From Thermoanaerobacterium thermosulfurigenes (GTDB lineage Bacteria; Bacillota; Thermoanaerobacteria; Thermoanaerobacterales; Thermoanaerobacteraceae): a stretch of DNA of 64,000 bases. Location of the stretch: NCBI RefSeq assembly GCF_051201035.1, contig NZ_JBPODR010000010.1, forward strand, positions 1 through 64,000, in the 5' to 3' direction. This document shows positions 45,539 through 53,027 of this stretch, piece after piece (the first letter of the stretch is position 1; every line of letters starts with the position of its first letter). The notes beneath the pieces are model-generated. The model ran no database searches and was not told the origin of the DNA. It worked only from the letters and a program-made list of their open reading frames with translations. The position numbers were made by a program, and so were the translations under genes.

Positions 45539-46816
45539 GTGAATTACAGCGATGCAATAAAATACATTCACAACACTAATAAATTTGGCATAAAATTAGG
45601 GCTTGATAACATAAGGCGTCTTCTTGAATATATGGGAAATCCTCAAAAAAAACTTAAATTTATTCATGTAGCAGGTACAAATGGAAAGGGTTCTACATGT
45701 GCCTTTATAAATAGTATCTTAATCAATGCTGGATATAAAGTAGGACTTTACACCTCTCCGTATTTGGAAGAATTTGAAGAAAGAATGAGGATAAACAACA
45801 AAAATATTCCAAAGGATAAATTGGCAGATTACGTTGAATACATAAAAGATGTTGTTGACAAAATGATAGATGATGGGTATCATCATCCGACAGAATTTGA
45901 ATTGATTACTGCAATTGCATTTAAGTATTTTCGCGATGAAAATGTCGATTTTGTGGTGCTGGAAGTAGGATTAGGTGGACGCTTTGATGCGACTAATGTC
46001 ATTGACAATTCTTTGGTTTCTGTGATTTCGACAATAGATTATGACCATATGGACAAATTAGGAGATACTTTAGAAAAGATAGCCTATGAGAAAGCTGGAA
46101 TAATAAAAGAAAATGGAATTATAGTAAGTTTTTACCAAAAAGATGAAGCGTTGCAAGTGATTGAAAGAGTGGCAAACCTTAAAAAAGCATCTTTGGATAT
46201 TTTAGATATCAATGATGTCGAAATAATAGAGTCCAACAGCGAATATCAGATTTTTAATTACAGAGATTATAAAAATCTTAAGATATGTATAATTGGCAAA
46301 CACCAGATTTACAATGCTTCATTGGCTTTAATGGCTGTAGAAAAACTTAGATCTCAAGGTATAACTATAAGCGAAGAGGCTATAAGAGTAGGGCTTGCCG
46401 ATGCAAAATGGCCTGGCAGAATCGAAGTATTAAGCAGATGCCCATTTATCGTGATAGACGGTGCCCACAATCCTCAAGGCATGTCGGTATTAAAAGAAGC
46501 TTTAAATCTGTTTTCCTATGAAAGATTGGTGCTTGTCATTGGCATGTTGAAGGACAAAGACACAGACAAAATGCTTAAGTTAATAGTACCCAAGGCAGAC
46601 ATTGTAATAACGACAAAACCTGTAAGCGACAGAGCTTATACGGCAGAAGAATTAGCTGAAAAAATTAAAGGTGTGAATCCATTACATTTTGAAGATATAG
46701 ATGATGCTATTAACGAAGCATTGAGAAAAGCAAATAAAAAAGATTTGATACTTTTTTGCGGTTCACTTTATATGATAGGTCATGTCAGAACATATTTAAA
46801 AAAGGTAATAAAATAA
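45539..46816 (+). CDS. folC: Folylpolyglutamate/dihydrofolate synthase
   Basis: A 425-residue Mur-ligase-family enzyme that adds glutamates to folate. The ATP loop is HVAGTNGKGST, the folate loop is YTSPYLEEFEERM, and the middle domain has GGRFDATNV, with VIDGAHNPQGM in the C-terminal domain. GTG start behind GGAGG. Bifunctional dihydrofolate-synthase activity is usual in Firmicutes but cannot be shown here. Confidence 0.93.
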   Translation: MNYSDAIKYIHNTNKFGIKLGLDNIRRLLEYMGNPQKKLKFIHVAGTNGKGSTCAFINSILINAGYKVGLYTSPYLEEFEERMRINNKNIPKDKLADYVEYIKDVVDKMIDDGYHHPTEFELITAIAFKYFRDENVDFVVLEVGLGGRFDATNVIDNSLVSVISTIDYDHMDKLGDTLEKIAYEKAGIIKENGIIVSFYQKDEALQVIERVANLKKASLDILDINDVEIIESNSEYQIFNYRDYKNLKICIIGKHQIYNASLALMAVEKLRSQGITISEEAIRVGLADAKWPGRIEVLSRCPFIVIDGAHNPQGMSVLKEALNLFSYERLVLVIGMLKDKDTDKMLKLIVPKADIVITTKPVSDRAYTAEELAEKIKGVNPLHFEDIDDAINEALRKANKKDLILFCGSLYMIGHVRTYLKKVIK

Positions 46817-46866
46817 TAAAGACTATAATATAATATAAAAAACTACAGTCTCTAGAAGGTGGTTGT

Positions 46867-47100
46867 ATGGAATATAACAGTGCAGATCTTCTACAGGAGA
46901 TAGACAATGCACTAAAGAGGCTTAAAGAGAGTGAATTATACCTTGAAAGGGTCGAGAAAGACAACTACCTTAAAACAAAGCTTGCACAATTAAAATATGA
47001 TTTTGCAAGGGAAGAATACTTAAGACTTTTGAGAATTGCCAGAGACGAACATATAAAGTACGATATAAAGGACTTATATAAAAAGATCATAGATATTTGA
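46867..47100 (+). CDS. Small hypothetical helical protein
   Basis: A 77-residue protein, nearly all helix and strongly charged (LLQEIDNALKRLKESELYLERVEKDNYLK...), with no cysteines, signal or membrane segment. It has a good AAGGTGG site and a 50-base gap after folC, so it is probably a real small gene. I do not recognise it; a coiled-coil adaptor is a guess. Confidence 0.6.
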   Translation: MEYNSADLLQEIDNALKRLKESELYLERVEKDNYLKTKLAQLKYDFAREEYLRLLRIARDEHIKYDIKDLYKKIIDI

Positions 47101-47107
47101 TAAGATG

Positions 47108-47121
47108 AGAATTCGAATTCT
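47108..47121. repeat. 14-bp perfect palindrome before the tRNA gene
   Basis: AGAATTCGAATTCT stands between the small gene and the tRNA promoter. It may be a weak operator or end signal; nothing supports either. Confidence 0.4.
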
Positions 47122-47131
47122 TAAATTGTAC

Positions 47132-47160
47132 TTGATATAATAATTTGTTTATGATAAAAT
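47132..47160 (+). promoter_or_regulatory. tRNA-Pro promoter
   Basis: TTGATA (47132-47137) and TAAAAT (47155-47160) are 17 bases apart, 11 bases before the tRNA 5' end. Confidence 0.5.
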
Positions 47161-47171
47161 TGTAGATGCGT

Positions 47172-47246
47172 CGGGGCATGGCGCAGAGGTAGCGCGCGCG
47201 GTTCGGGACCGTGAGGTCGCAGGTTCAAATCCTGTTGCCCCGACCA
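47172..47246 (+). tRNA. tRNA-Pro (anticodon CGG)
   Basis: A 75-base cloverleaf can be folded in full: acceptor CGGGGCA/TGCCCCG, D stem GCGC/GCGC, anticodon stem CGCGG/CCGTG with loop TTCGGGA giving anticodon CGG, T stem GCAGG/CCTGT with loop TTCAAAT, and an encoded CCA end. It reads CCG codons. The C1-G72 pair is the expected identity element for bacterial tRNA-Pro. Confidence 0.95.
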
Positions 47247-47309
47247 TTTTTGTGACATTAATGCCTTCTGTGCATATTATAAATTAGCATATGCATGGGG
47301 GGATGAACA

Positions 47310-48221
47310 TTGAAAATATTTGTTGCCAACAAAGGTGATGACACTATAAGCTATATAAGCGACAATCATACCAAGGCATTTCTTAAGTTGATTAATGATG
47401 GCTTTACTTATAAGAGTGATAAATTCCACATACCGCAAAAAGGACCCCATAGATTGCTTATTGATAGCAGAAGAAAAGAACTTTATTCTCTAAATGTGTT
47501 TGATGATTCGATGAGTATTATTGGTATTAATGACTTTCGATTGCATGATACTGTATATATTGGATCTTCTCCCAACGATGGTATGATTTTAAATAATCGT
47601 ATATATGTTTTAAATGGTGATGCAGATTGCCTAAGCGTATTTGACATAATGGCAGGTAAGATAGTAGAGCAGGTTAATGTGGGATTTCAGCCACAGTCTA
47701 TAATATACAGTGAAAAGCATAATAAAATTTTTGTATCAAATACGAATTCTGATTCAATTTCATTGATAGATCCAATTGATCTACATGTAGAAAAAACATT
47801 GTCTGTTAAGTCAAAGCCATTTGGAATGTGCTTATCAGACGATGAAAAATTTTTATTCGTGGCGAACTCGTATTTGGAGACGGGGCTTGATGGTTCAATA
47901 TCCGTATATGACATAATTAATGATACATTTGTCGATGACATTAAATGTGGAAAGCTGCCAATATCCGTTGCGTTTTCAAAGAAATATATATTTGTTGTAA
48001 ATTCATGCTCTAATACTTTGATGAAAATTGATTTGCATACAAAAAAACGTACAGAACTTTTTTGTGGTTATATGCCGGTTTATGTAAGGGTGTTTAAAAA
48101 TCATGCATTAATAACAGTTTCTGGTGAAAATAAGTTGATTTTAGTAGATATAGAAAATCTCAAAATTGAAAGAAAGATAGAAGTTGGAAAAGAGCCCGAT
48201 GGTCTCATTTTTGAGGCGTAA
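47310..48221 (+). CDS. YVTN-repeat beta-propeller protein (YncE-like)
   Basis: A 303-residue protein built from about seven repeats of the form I(F/Y)VxNxxxxxISVID (KIFVANKGDDTISYIS, KIFVSNTNSDSISLID, FLFVANSYLETGLDGSISVYD, YIFVVNSCSNTLMKID). YVTN propellers bind proteins or DNA in other bacteria. There is no signal peptide, so it seems cytosolic. The start is TTG behind a GGGGGGATG stretch. Its 3' end overlaps the convergent DUF4364 gene by 17 bases. Confidence 0.75.
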   Translation: MKIFVANKGDDTISYISDNHTKAFLKLINDGFTYKSDKFHIPQKGPHRLLIDSRRKELYSLNVFDDSMSIIGINDFRLHDTVYIGSSPNDGMILNNRIYVLNGDADCLSVFDIMAGKIVEQVNVGFQPQSIIYSEKHNKIFVSNTNSDSISLIDPIDLHVEKTLSVKSKPFGMCLSDDEKFLFVANSYLETGLDGSISVYDIINDTFVDDIKCGKLPISVAFSKKYIFVVNSCSNTLMKIDLHTKKRTELFCGYMPVYVRVFKNHALITVSGENKLILVDIENLKIERKIEVGKEPDGLIFEA

Positions 48222-48723
48222 GGGCTTTTACAATATAATTATATACGTCATTTGATTTTTGTTTCCAGTTATCACATACGATCTTTGCTTGTTGTGCATT
48301 TACTAAATTTAGATTTATCTCTATAAGGACAATGTCGTTTTCTACAACTTGTAAATTTGCGATGTATTCTCTCTCAGACTTCTTATAATATGTGGCTACA
48401 TACTGTGATTCTTGTCTGAATTTTTCCTTATTTATAACTATGTATTCATCTATTTTTTTTCTCGTTTTTTCCTGAATGTGCTTAAAGAATAACTTTAATG
48501 CATTTAAACCAAACTCAGTTAATACGTATTTATTTTCCTTAAGATCTACAAAATTGCTTTCTTCTAATTCGTTTAGGTATTGCTGAAGATAGAAATAATT
48601 CATAAGGTTGTTATCAGAAATTATTCTGTTTATCTGTTCACCTGTAATAGGCATATCTATTCTATTTAAAATGTACAAAATTATCAATTTGTTTTCTGCT
48701 AATTCTTGAATCTCATAACTCAA
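48205..48723 (-). CDS. DUF4364 family protein
   Basis: A 172-residue protein. The N-terminal winged-helix-like segment (IQELAENKLIILYILNRIDMPITGEQINRIISDNNLMNYFYLQQYL) is the core of DUF4364 and suggests DNA or protein binding; a helical middle and a beta end follow. Function unknown. It overlaps the convergent YVTN gene at the 3' ends, which is common for unrelated neighbours. Confidence 0.8.
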   Translation of the reverse strand: MSYEIQELAENKLIILYILNRIDMPITGEQINRIISDNNLMNYFYLQQYLNELEESNFVDLKENKYVLTEFGLNALKLFFKHIQEKTRKKIDEYIVINKEKFRQESQYVATYYKKSEREYIANLQVVENDIVLIEINLNLVNAQQAKIVCDNWKQKSNDVYNYIVKALTPQK

Positions 48724-48789
48724 CTTTCACACCTCTCACAACATGTTGTATGATATTTATATTCTACCACAAAATATATATTAAAAAAA

Positions 48790-48810
48790 GAGAGTATTTT
48801 AAATACTCTC
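48790..48810 (-). terminator. Terminator of the spore-protein gene
   Basis: GAGAGTATTT (48790-48799) and AAATACTCTC (48801-48810) form a hairpin that reads into a T run on the minus strand. Confidence 0.65.
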
Positions 48811-48817
48811 CAAAGTA

Positions 48818-49114
48818 TCATTTGTTCATGTATTCTGCTTCACTGCCTGCTGCGCCATTTCCAATTTTTGTTGTCTTTTCGCCGCTTATGCTAATACCAT
48901 TTGACATGGCGGATTCAGCGTAGTGTACCATTCTTTTTAGCATATGTCCTCCGACAGCACCGCAATCGCGAGACGTAAGTGTGCCCCAATAATCTTCAGA
49001 TCCTTGTTTTACGGGCAAACCTAATTCTTTTGCTACTTCATATTTTAAATTATCCAGTGCTTGATGTGCTTCAGGCACTACTTTTGGTTTATCATTCCAA
49101 CTTCCTCTTGCCAT
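48818..49114 (-). CDS. Small acid-soluble spore protein, alpha/beta type
   Basis: A 98-residue SASP. The two conserved segments are visible: ALDNLKYEVAKELGLP and the DNA-binding SRDCGAVGGHMLKRMVHYAE, which matches the family pattern TSRxxGxVGGxMxKRxVxxAE. These proteins coat spore DNA in the A-form and protect it from UV and heat. The C-terminal tail is longer than in Bacillus SASPs. It is direct evidence that the organism can form endospores. An adjacent site could be a sigma-G promoter. Confidence 0.92.
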   Translation of the reverse strand: MARGSWNDKPKVVPEAHQALDNLKYEVAKELGLPVKQGSEDYWGTLTSRDCGAVGGHMLKRMVHYAESAMSNGISISGEKTTKIGNGAAGSEAEYMNK

Positions 49115-49145
49115 GTTTTTACCTCCTCAAAATTATTCCCATATC

Positions 49146-49175
49146 TAATTTTGCGTAAAAATATATGATTTATTC
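49146..49175 (-). promoter_or_regulatory. Possible sigma-G promoter of the spore-protein gene
   Basis: On the minus strand GAATA (49171-49175) and CAAAATTA (49146-49153) lie 17 bases apart, close to the forespore sigma-G pattern, before the SASP gene. Confidence 0.3.
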
Positions 49176-49237
49176 TTTTTTTACTTAACAACAATATGTT
49201 AAAATTATTTTGGAATAAAACTAAAAAGGTGATGTGA

Positions 49238-49915
49238 ATGGACAAACAAATGATTATTTTAGAAAAAATTAAAGAATGGAGTGCATCGGATGTTGGATTC
49301 TCTTATCTTGGTGATGTGCTTCCTGAAAGTTTGCAAGATTTAAAATATGGTATAACTGTTTTAATAAAATTGTCGGATAGGATAATTAATGAAATTGATG
49401 ATAAACCAACGTATACTTATTTTCATCACTACCGTTCTGTGAATACATTGATAGACCAAATTACATTGAAAACTATGCTTTTGCTAGAAGAATGGGGCTA
49501 CAATGCATTAGCTGTACCTGCATCTCAGTCCATAAAAGAACTTGGAGAGTACAGAGGGTTATTTCAGCATAAAACTGCTGCAACAATGGCTGGATTAGGA
49601 TGGATCGGGAAAAATGGGCTCTTGGTCACTGAAAAATATGGCCCAAGAGTAAGGTTAGGCACAGTATTGACTGATTTTAATTTAAATCCAGGTATTCCTG
49701 TTACTGAAAGCAGATGCGGTGATTGCAATTTATGCGTAACAAGTTGTCCAGCAATGGCACTGCACGGCAGATTGTGGAAAGTTGGAATGGATAGAAAGGA
49801 AATTGTTGATGCACATGCATGCAGTGAGTACATGAACAAAAATTTTAAACATATAGGACGAGGGTCTGTTTGCGGAATATGTATCAGGGTATGCCCATAT
49901 GGTATCAAAATTTAA
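49238..49915 (+). CDS. Short QueG-like iron-sulfur protein
   Basis: A 225-residue protein resembling the C-terminal half of epoxyqueuosine reductase. HKTAATMAGLGWIGKNGLLVTEKYGPRVRLGTVLTD matches the QueG cofactor-binding core, and two [4Fe-4S] sets follow: CGDCNLCVTSCP and C...CGICIRVCP. Full QueG is roughly 300-380 residues, so the N-terminal B12 region is short or reduced. A role in queuosine synthesis is not certain; it may be one of the uncharacterised QueG relatives. Starts behind AAAGGTG. Confidence 0.75.
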   Translation: MDKQMIILEKIKEWSASDVGFSYLGDVLPESLQDLKYGITVLIKLSDRIINEIDDKPTYTYFHHYRSVNTLIDQITLKTMLLLEEWGYNALAVPASQSIKELGEYRGLFQHKTAATMAGLGWIGKNGLLVTEKYGPRVRLGTVLTDFNLNPGIPVTESRCGDCNLCVTSCPAMALHGRLWKVGMDRKEIVDAHACSEYMNKNFKHIGRGSVCGICIRVCPYGIKI

Positions 49916-49987
49916 TAATTTTTTTATAAAATCCTTTTAAATGTCTGCTAAAATTAATTTAGAAAGATAAAAAGGGGAGTCACGACT

Positions 49988-51805
49988 ATGTGGCGATTAT
50001 CGTATAGATTGGCAGTGTCATTTGTAATCTTAATATTTTTCTTAACTGGTTGTGGCATAAACAAAAATCAAGAAAATAGTATTAACGATACTACGTATAA
50101 AATCAATAGAAATGCTGAATTTAGCTATAATCTAAACAATGCGCCTAAATTTGGTCTTCAGGCGATTCACTTTATAAATGGGAAAGATGGATGGGCTGGT
50201 GGACAAGGGATTATTTTGTCTACAAATGATGGAGGTAAAAACTGGACAGTTGAACATACGGGTTCTTTTAATATAATAGGATTTGATTTTGTCAATTCTA
50301 TTTATGGTTGGGCCATATCATCTGATAGATCTATTTTGAAGACGACAGATGGGGGTAAGACGTGGATTGAATTGCCTAAAATGAATGTGAATATTGAAAA
50401 CATAAAGTTTGTAACGGTGAATAGAGGCTATGGTATACACGAAGGTAAACTTTATATCACTGACGACGGAGGACAGACGTGGGAAAGCATGAACACAAAA
50501 ATAAAAATTGATTCTTATGATTTTGTTGATCAATACCATGGATTTGCGTCATACAATAATAGTATATATTATACAAGAGATGGTGGGATTTCTTGGAATT
50601 TTGTTTACAATCCATATTTGCAAGGACAATGGGCCGTAGAGATCTCTGCATTAGATGTAAACAATATATGGGCTATTTATAGGGGCAAATCCACATCGGC
50701 AGAGGAACAGCCATATCTTATTTTAAAAACTGCAGATGGTGGGAAGAATTGGACTGCTTTGGCTGAAGAAAAAAATTTTAGTAGTTTTTACGGTAGTCAT
50801 AAAACAAATAATTTTTTAGGTTCATATTTAAGCTCTATAGATATTGTTGATAAAGAAACTGCTTTTACCATTGGGCTAAATCCGAAAAATGATAGTGATA
50901 AGATTTTGATATCGAGAACTACTGATGGGGGAAATACGTGGAGCAGTTATCCTGTTCCGCAATTTGATTTAGAAAGCATAATTGAAGGTCCTATTCCGAT
51001 GACATTTGTAGATACTTACAATGGCTGGATTGCGTCAACGAAAAATGGCAACGGGCTAATATTAAGCACACTTGATGGGGGGCAAACGTGGCAGCAACAG
51101 TATCCTATAAGAAAGGACAATAATCAAAAAAATATTGAATATGTAAATCCAATTATTATAGATGCTTTGAAAGATATCGAAGGTAATGCAATAATTAAGA
51201 TTTATGCTCCTACAGTTGTTCCTTTGCCAGAAGATAAAAAAAATATGTATATAACTGCTGTGCCTGAAATGGGAAAGTTTAACGACAGCTACAATGTTGA
51301 TTTAATTATATCTGATAAACTATTAGATTTAAAAAATATAAAAATAGATCCGACCAATATTGATGCTAACGATATTTTGGGGGATTTTGGAGGCTTTCTT
51401 TTTGCCTCAGATATCGATGCGGAAAATTATGTAAATGCGATTCAGCAGAATAATGGTTTTATAGTCGATGAACAGAGTCAAAAACTTAATTATAAAGATT
51501 TTATATGGGGACAGGTTTATTATGGGAAGGGTAAGTACAGTGTGCAATGGAGAGAGGGCAGATGGACTGTTGAAGTTAATTCACCTGACAAGCCTCAGAT
51601 CGATTTGGCAAAACAGATGGTAAAATACTTACAAAATTACAATTTGCCTGTTCCGCTAAACAAAGGCTTGATTGTTGTAAATGTATCTAAAAATAAAACT
51701 ACAACTAATATTTACTGGACAAAGGAATCAAGTGTATACTATATAAATTACAATTTTAAACCTGTTGATGCATTACAGATGGCAGTATCGATGAGAGAGA
51801 ATTGA
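49988..51805 (+). CDS. Large Ycf48-like lipoprotein
   Basis: A 605-residue secreted lipoprotein with signal peptide and lipobox FFLTGC (C22). Residues about 45-380 hold at least six BNR/Ycf48 repeats with the [DGGKxW] motif (STNDGGKNWTV, KTTDGGKTWIE, TDDGGQTWESM, TRDGGISWNFV, KTADGGKNWTA, RTTDGGNTWSS, LSTLDGGQTW). A separate C-terminal domain of about 220 residues is unlike the rest and unrecognised. Same family as the 309-residue protein at 20468, but fused to an extra domain. Confidence 0.8.
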   Translation: MWRLSYRLAVSFVILIFFLTGCGINKNQENSINDTTYKINRNAEFSYNLNNAPKFGLQAIHFINGKDGWAGGQGIILSTNDGGKNWTVEHTGSFNIIGFDFVNSIYGWAISSDRSILKTTDGGKTWIELPKMNVNIENIKFVTVNRGYGIHEGKLYITDDGGQTWESMNTKIKIDSYDFVDQYHGFASYNNSIYYTRDGGISWNFVYNPYLQGQWAVEISALDVNNIWAIYRGKSTSAEEQPYLILKTADGGKNWTALAEEKNFSSFYGSHKTNNFLGSYLSSIDIVDKETAFTIGLNPKNDSDKILISRTTDGGNTWSSYPVPQFDLESIIEGPIPMTFVDTYNGWIASTKNGNGLILSTLDGGQTWQQQYPIRKDNNQKNIEYVNPIIIDALKDIEGNAIIKIYAPTVVPLPEDKKNMYITAVPEMGKFNDSYNVDLIISDKLLDLKNIKIDPTNIDANDILGDFGGFLFASDIDAENYVNAIQQNNGFIVDEQSQKLNYKDFIWGQVYYGKGKYSVQWREGRWTVEVNSPDKPQIDLAKQMVKYLQNYNLPVPLNKGLIVVNVSKNKTTTNIYWTKESSVYYINYNFKPVDALQMAVSMREN

Positions 51806-51815
51806 AAAAACAAGT

Positions 51816-51866
51816 ATTCCAATTGTTGAAAGGTAAATAAATGCTTTTGACAATTGGAATTTTATT
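51816..51866 (+). terminator. Terminator after the large lipoprotein gene
   Basis: ATTCCAATTGT (51816-51826) pairs with ACAATTGGAAT (51850-51860), followed by TTTATT. The loop is large. Confidence 0.6.
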
Positions 51867-51889
51867 AAAAAAATTTTAGAAATGTTCAC

Positions 51890-51918
51890 TTGACATGTAA
51901 AAAGAAATGGTATACAAT
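51890..51918 (+). promoter_or_regulatory. Promoter of the first sugar locus
   Basis: TTGACA (51890-51895) and TACAAT (51913-51918) are 17 bases apart, immediately before the LacI operator at 51928. Confidence 0.65.
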
Positions 51919-51927
51919 AAAATTAAA

Positions 51928-51941
51928 CCAAAACGTTTTGG
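51928..51941. promoter_or_regulatory. LacI-type operator 1a
   Basis: CCAAAACGTTTTGG is a perfect 14-base palindrome with the central CG typical of LacI operators, at the start of transcription of the first lacI gene. It implies autoregulation. Confidence 0.75.
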
Positions 51942-51957
51942 AAAAGGTGGATATGTA

Positions 51958-52968
51958 ATGGCAGTTACTATAAAAGATATTGCAAAATACGCGGGTGTTT
52001 CTGTAACTACGGTTTCCAGAGCTTTAAACGGATATCCGGATGTAAGCGAAGAAACAAGAGAAAAAATCAAGAAAATAGCTGAGGAATTAAACTATTCTCC
52101 TAATTCTATTGCAAGAGGATTAGTGACCAATAAGACTCACACGGTAGGTCTGGTTGTTTCAGAACTTATTAAACCGGGTGCCTACCATCCGTTTTTTCTG
52201 GAGATATTGGCAGGTATAAAGGCAGGTTTAAGAAAAGATAAATACGACCTTATATTGTATACGGTTGATCCAGCTTCACAAGATGTGACGCCTTATGAAA
52301 AATTATGCAATGACAGGAAAGTTGATGGCGCAATTGTGGAGGGTTTAAAATTAAGCGATCCGTATATAGAAGAGATAAAAAACACAGATATTCCAACTGT
52401 GCTGATAGATATTCCTATATTAAATGATAAAGTAGGCTATGTAAGTTCAGATAATGTGCAAGCTGCTTTTGAGGCAACAAGCTATTTAATAAAATTGGGG
52501 CATAAGAATATCGGCTTTATAAACGGACATAATGATGCTGCAGTGAGTTTTGAAAGATTGGAAGGATATAAAAAAGCACTTTATAAAAACAATATTCCTT
52601 ATAAAGACGAATATGTTGTTTTTGATGATTTTACTCAAGATGGAGGATATAATTGTTTCAGAAAGATGATTTTTGAAAATCCTGAAATTACAGCGGTTTT
52701 TCACGCTTCGGATTTGATGGCTATAGGTTCATTAAAAGCTGCACAGGATCTTGGCATGCAGGTTCCGGAGGATATATCTATAGTTGGTTTTGATGACATT
52801 GAACTAGCATCATTAATAACTCCAGGTTTGACAACTGTACGACAGGAAAATTATAAAATAGGTTATATGGCAGCTAGACATCTTATATCAATAATTAAAG
52901 GCGAAAAACCGAGACATATCTTAGTACCCCATAGGCTTGTTATTAGACAATCTGCAAAAAAAATATAA
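51958..52968 (+). CDS. LacI-family regulator 1
   Basis: A 336-residue LacI regulator. The helix-turn-helix VTIKDIAKYAGVSVTTVSRALNG is at the N-terminus (residues 3-25), followed by the hinge helix and a periplasmic-binding-like domain. The start is the ATG at 51958 behind AAAGGTGG; the longer frame from 51907 runs back through the operator. It likely represses itself and the GH65 gene through CCAAAACGTTTTGG sites. The inducer is probably the imported disaccharide or its sugar phosphate. Confidence 0.93.
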   Translation: MAVTIKDIAKYAGVSVTTVSRALNGYPDVSEETREKIKKIAEELNYSPNSIARGLVTNKTHTVGLVVSELIKPGAYHPFFLEILAGIKAGLRKDKYDLILYTVDPASQDVTPYEKLCNDRKVDGAIVEGLKLSDPYIEEIKNTDIPTVLIDIPILNDKVGYVSSDNVQAAFEATSYLIKLGHKNIGFINGHNDAAVSFERLEGYKKALYKNNIPYKDEYVVFDDFTQDGGYNCFRKMIFENPEITAVFHASDLMAIGSLKAAQDLGMQVPEDISIVGFDDIELASLITPGLTTVRQENYKIGYMAARHLISIIKGEKPRHILVPHRLVIRQSAKKI

Positions 52969-52985
52969 TTTTTTTTGCAATATTT

Positions 52986-52999
52986 CCAAAACGTTTCGG
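52986..52999. promoter_or_regulatory. LacI-type operator 1b
   Basis: CCAAAACGTTTCGG differs from operator 1a by one base and lies between lacI 1 and the GH65 gene. No good promoter is seen in this gap, so it may act as a roadblock or second looping site. Confidence 0.65.
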
Positions 53000-53027
53000 A
53001 TGCATTTATTTGGCAGGAGGTATACAT

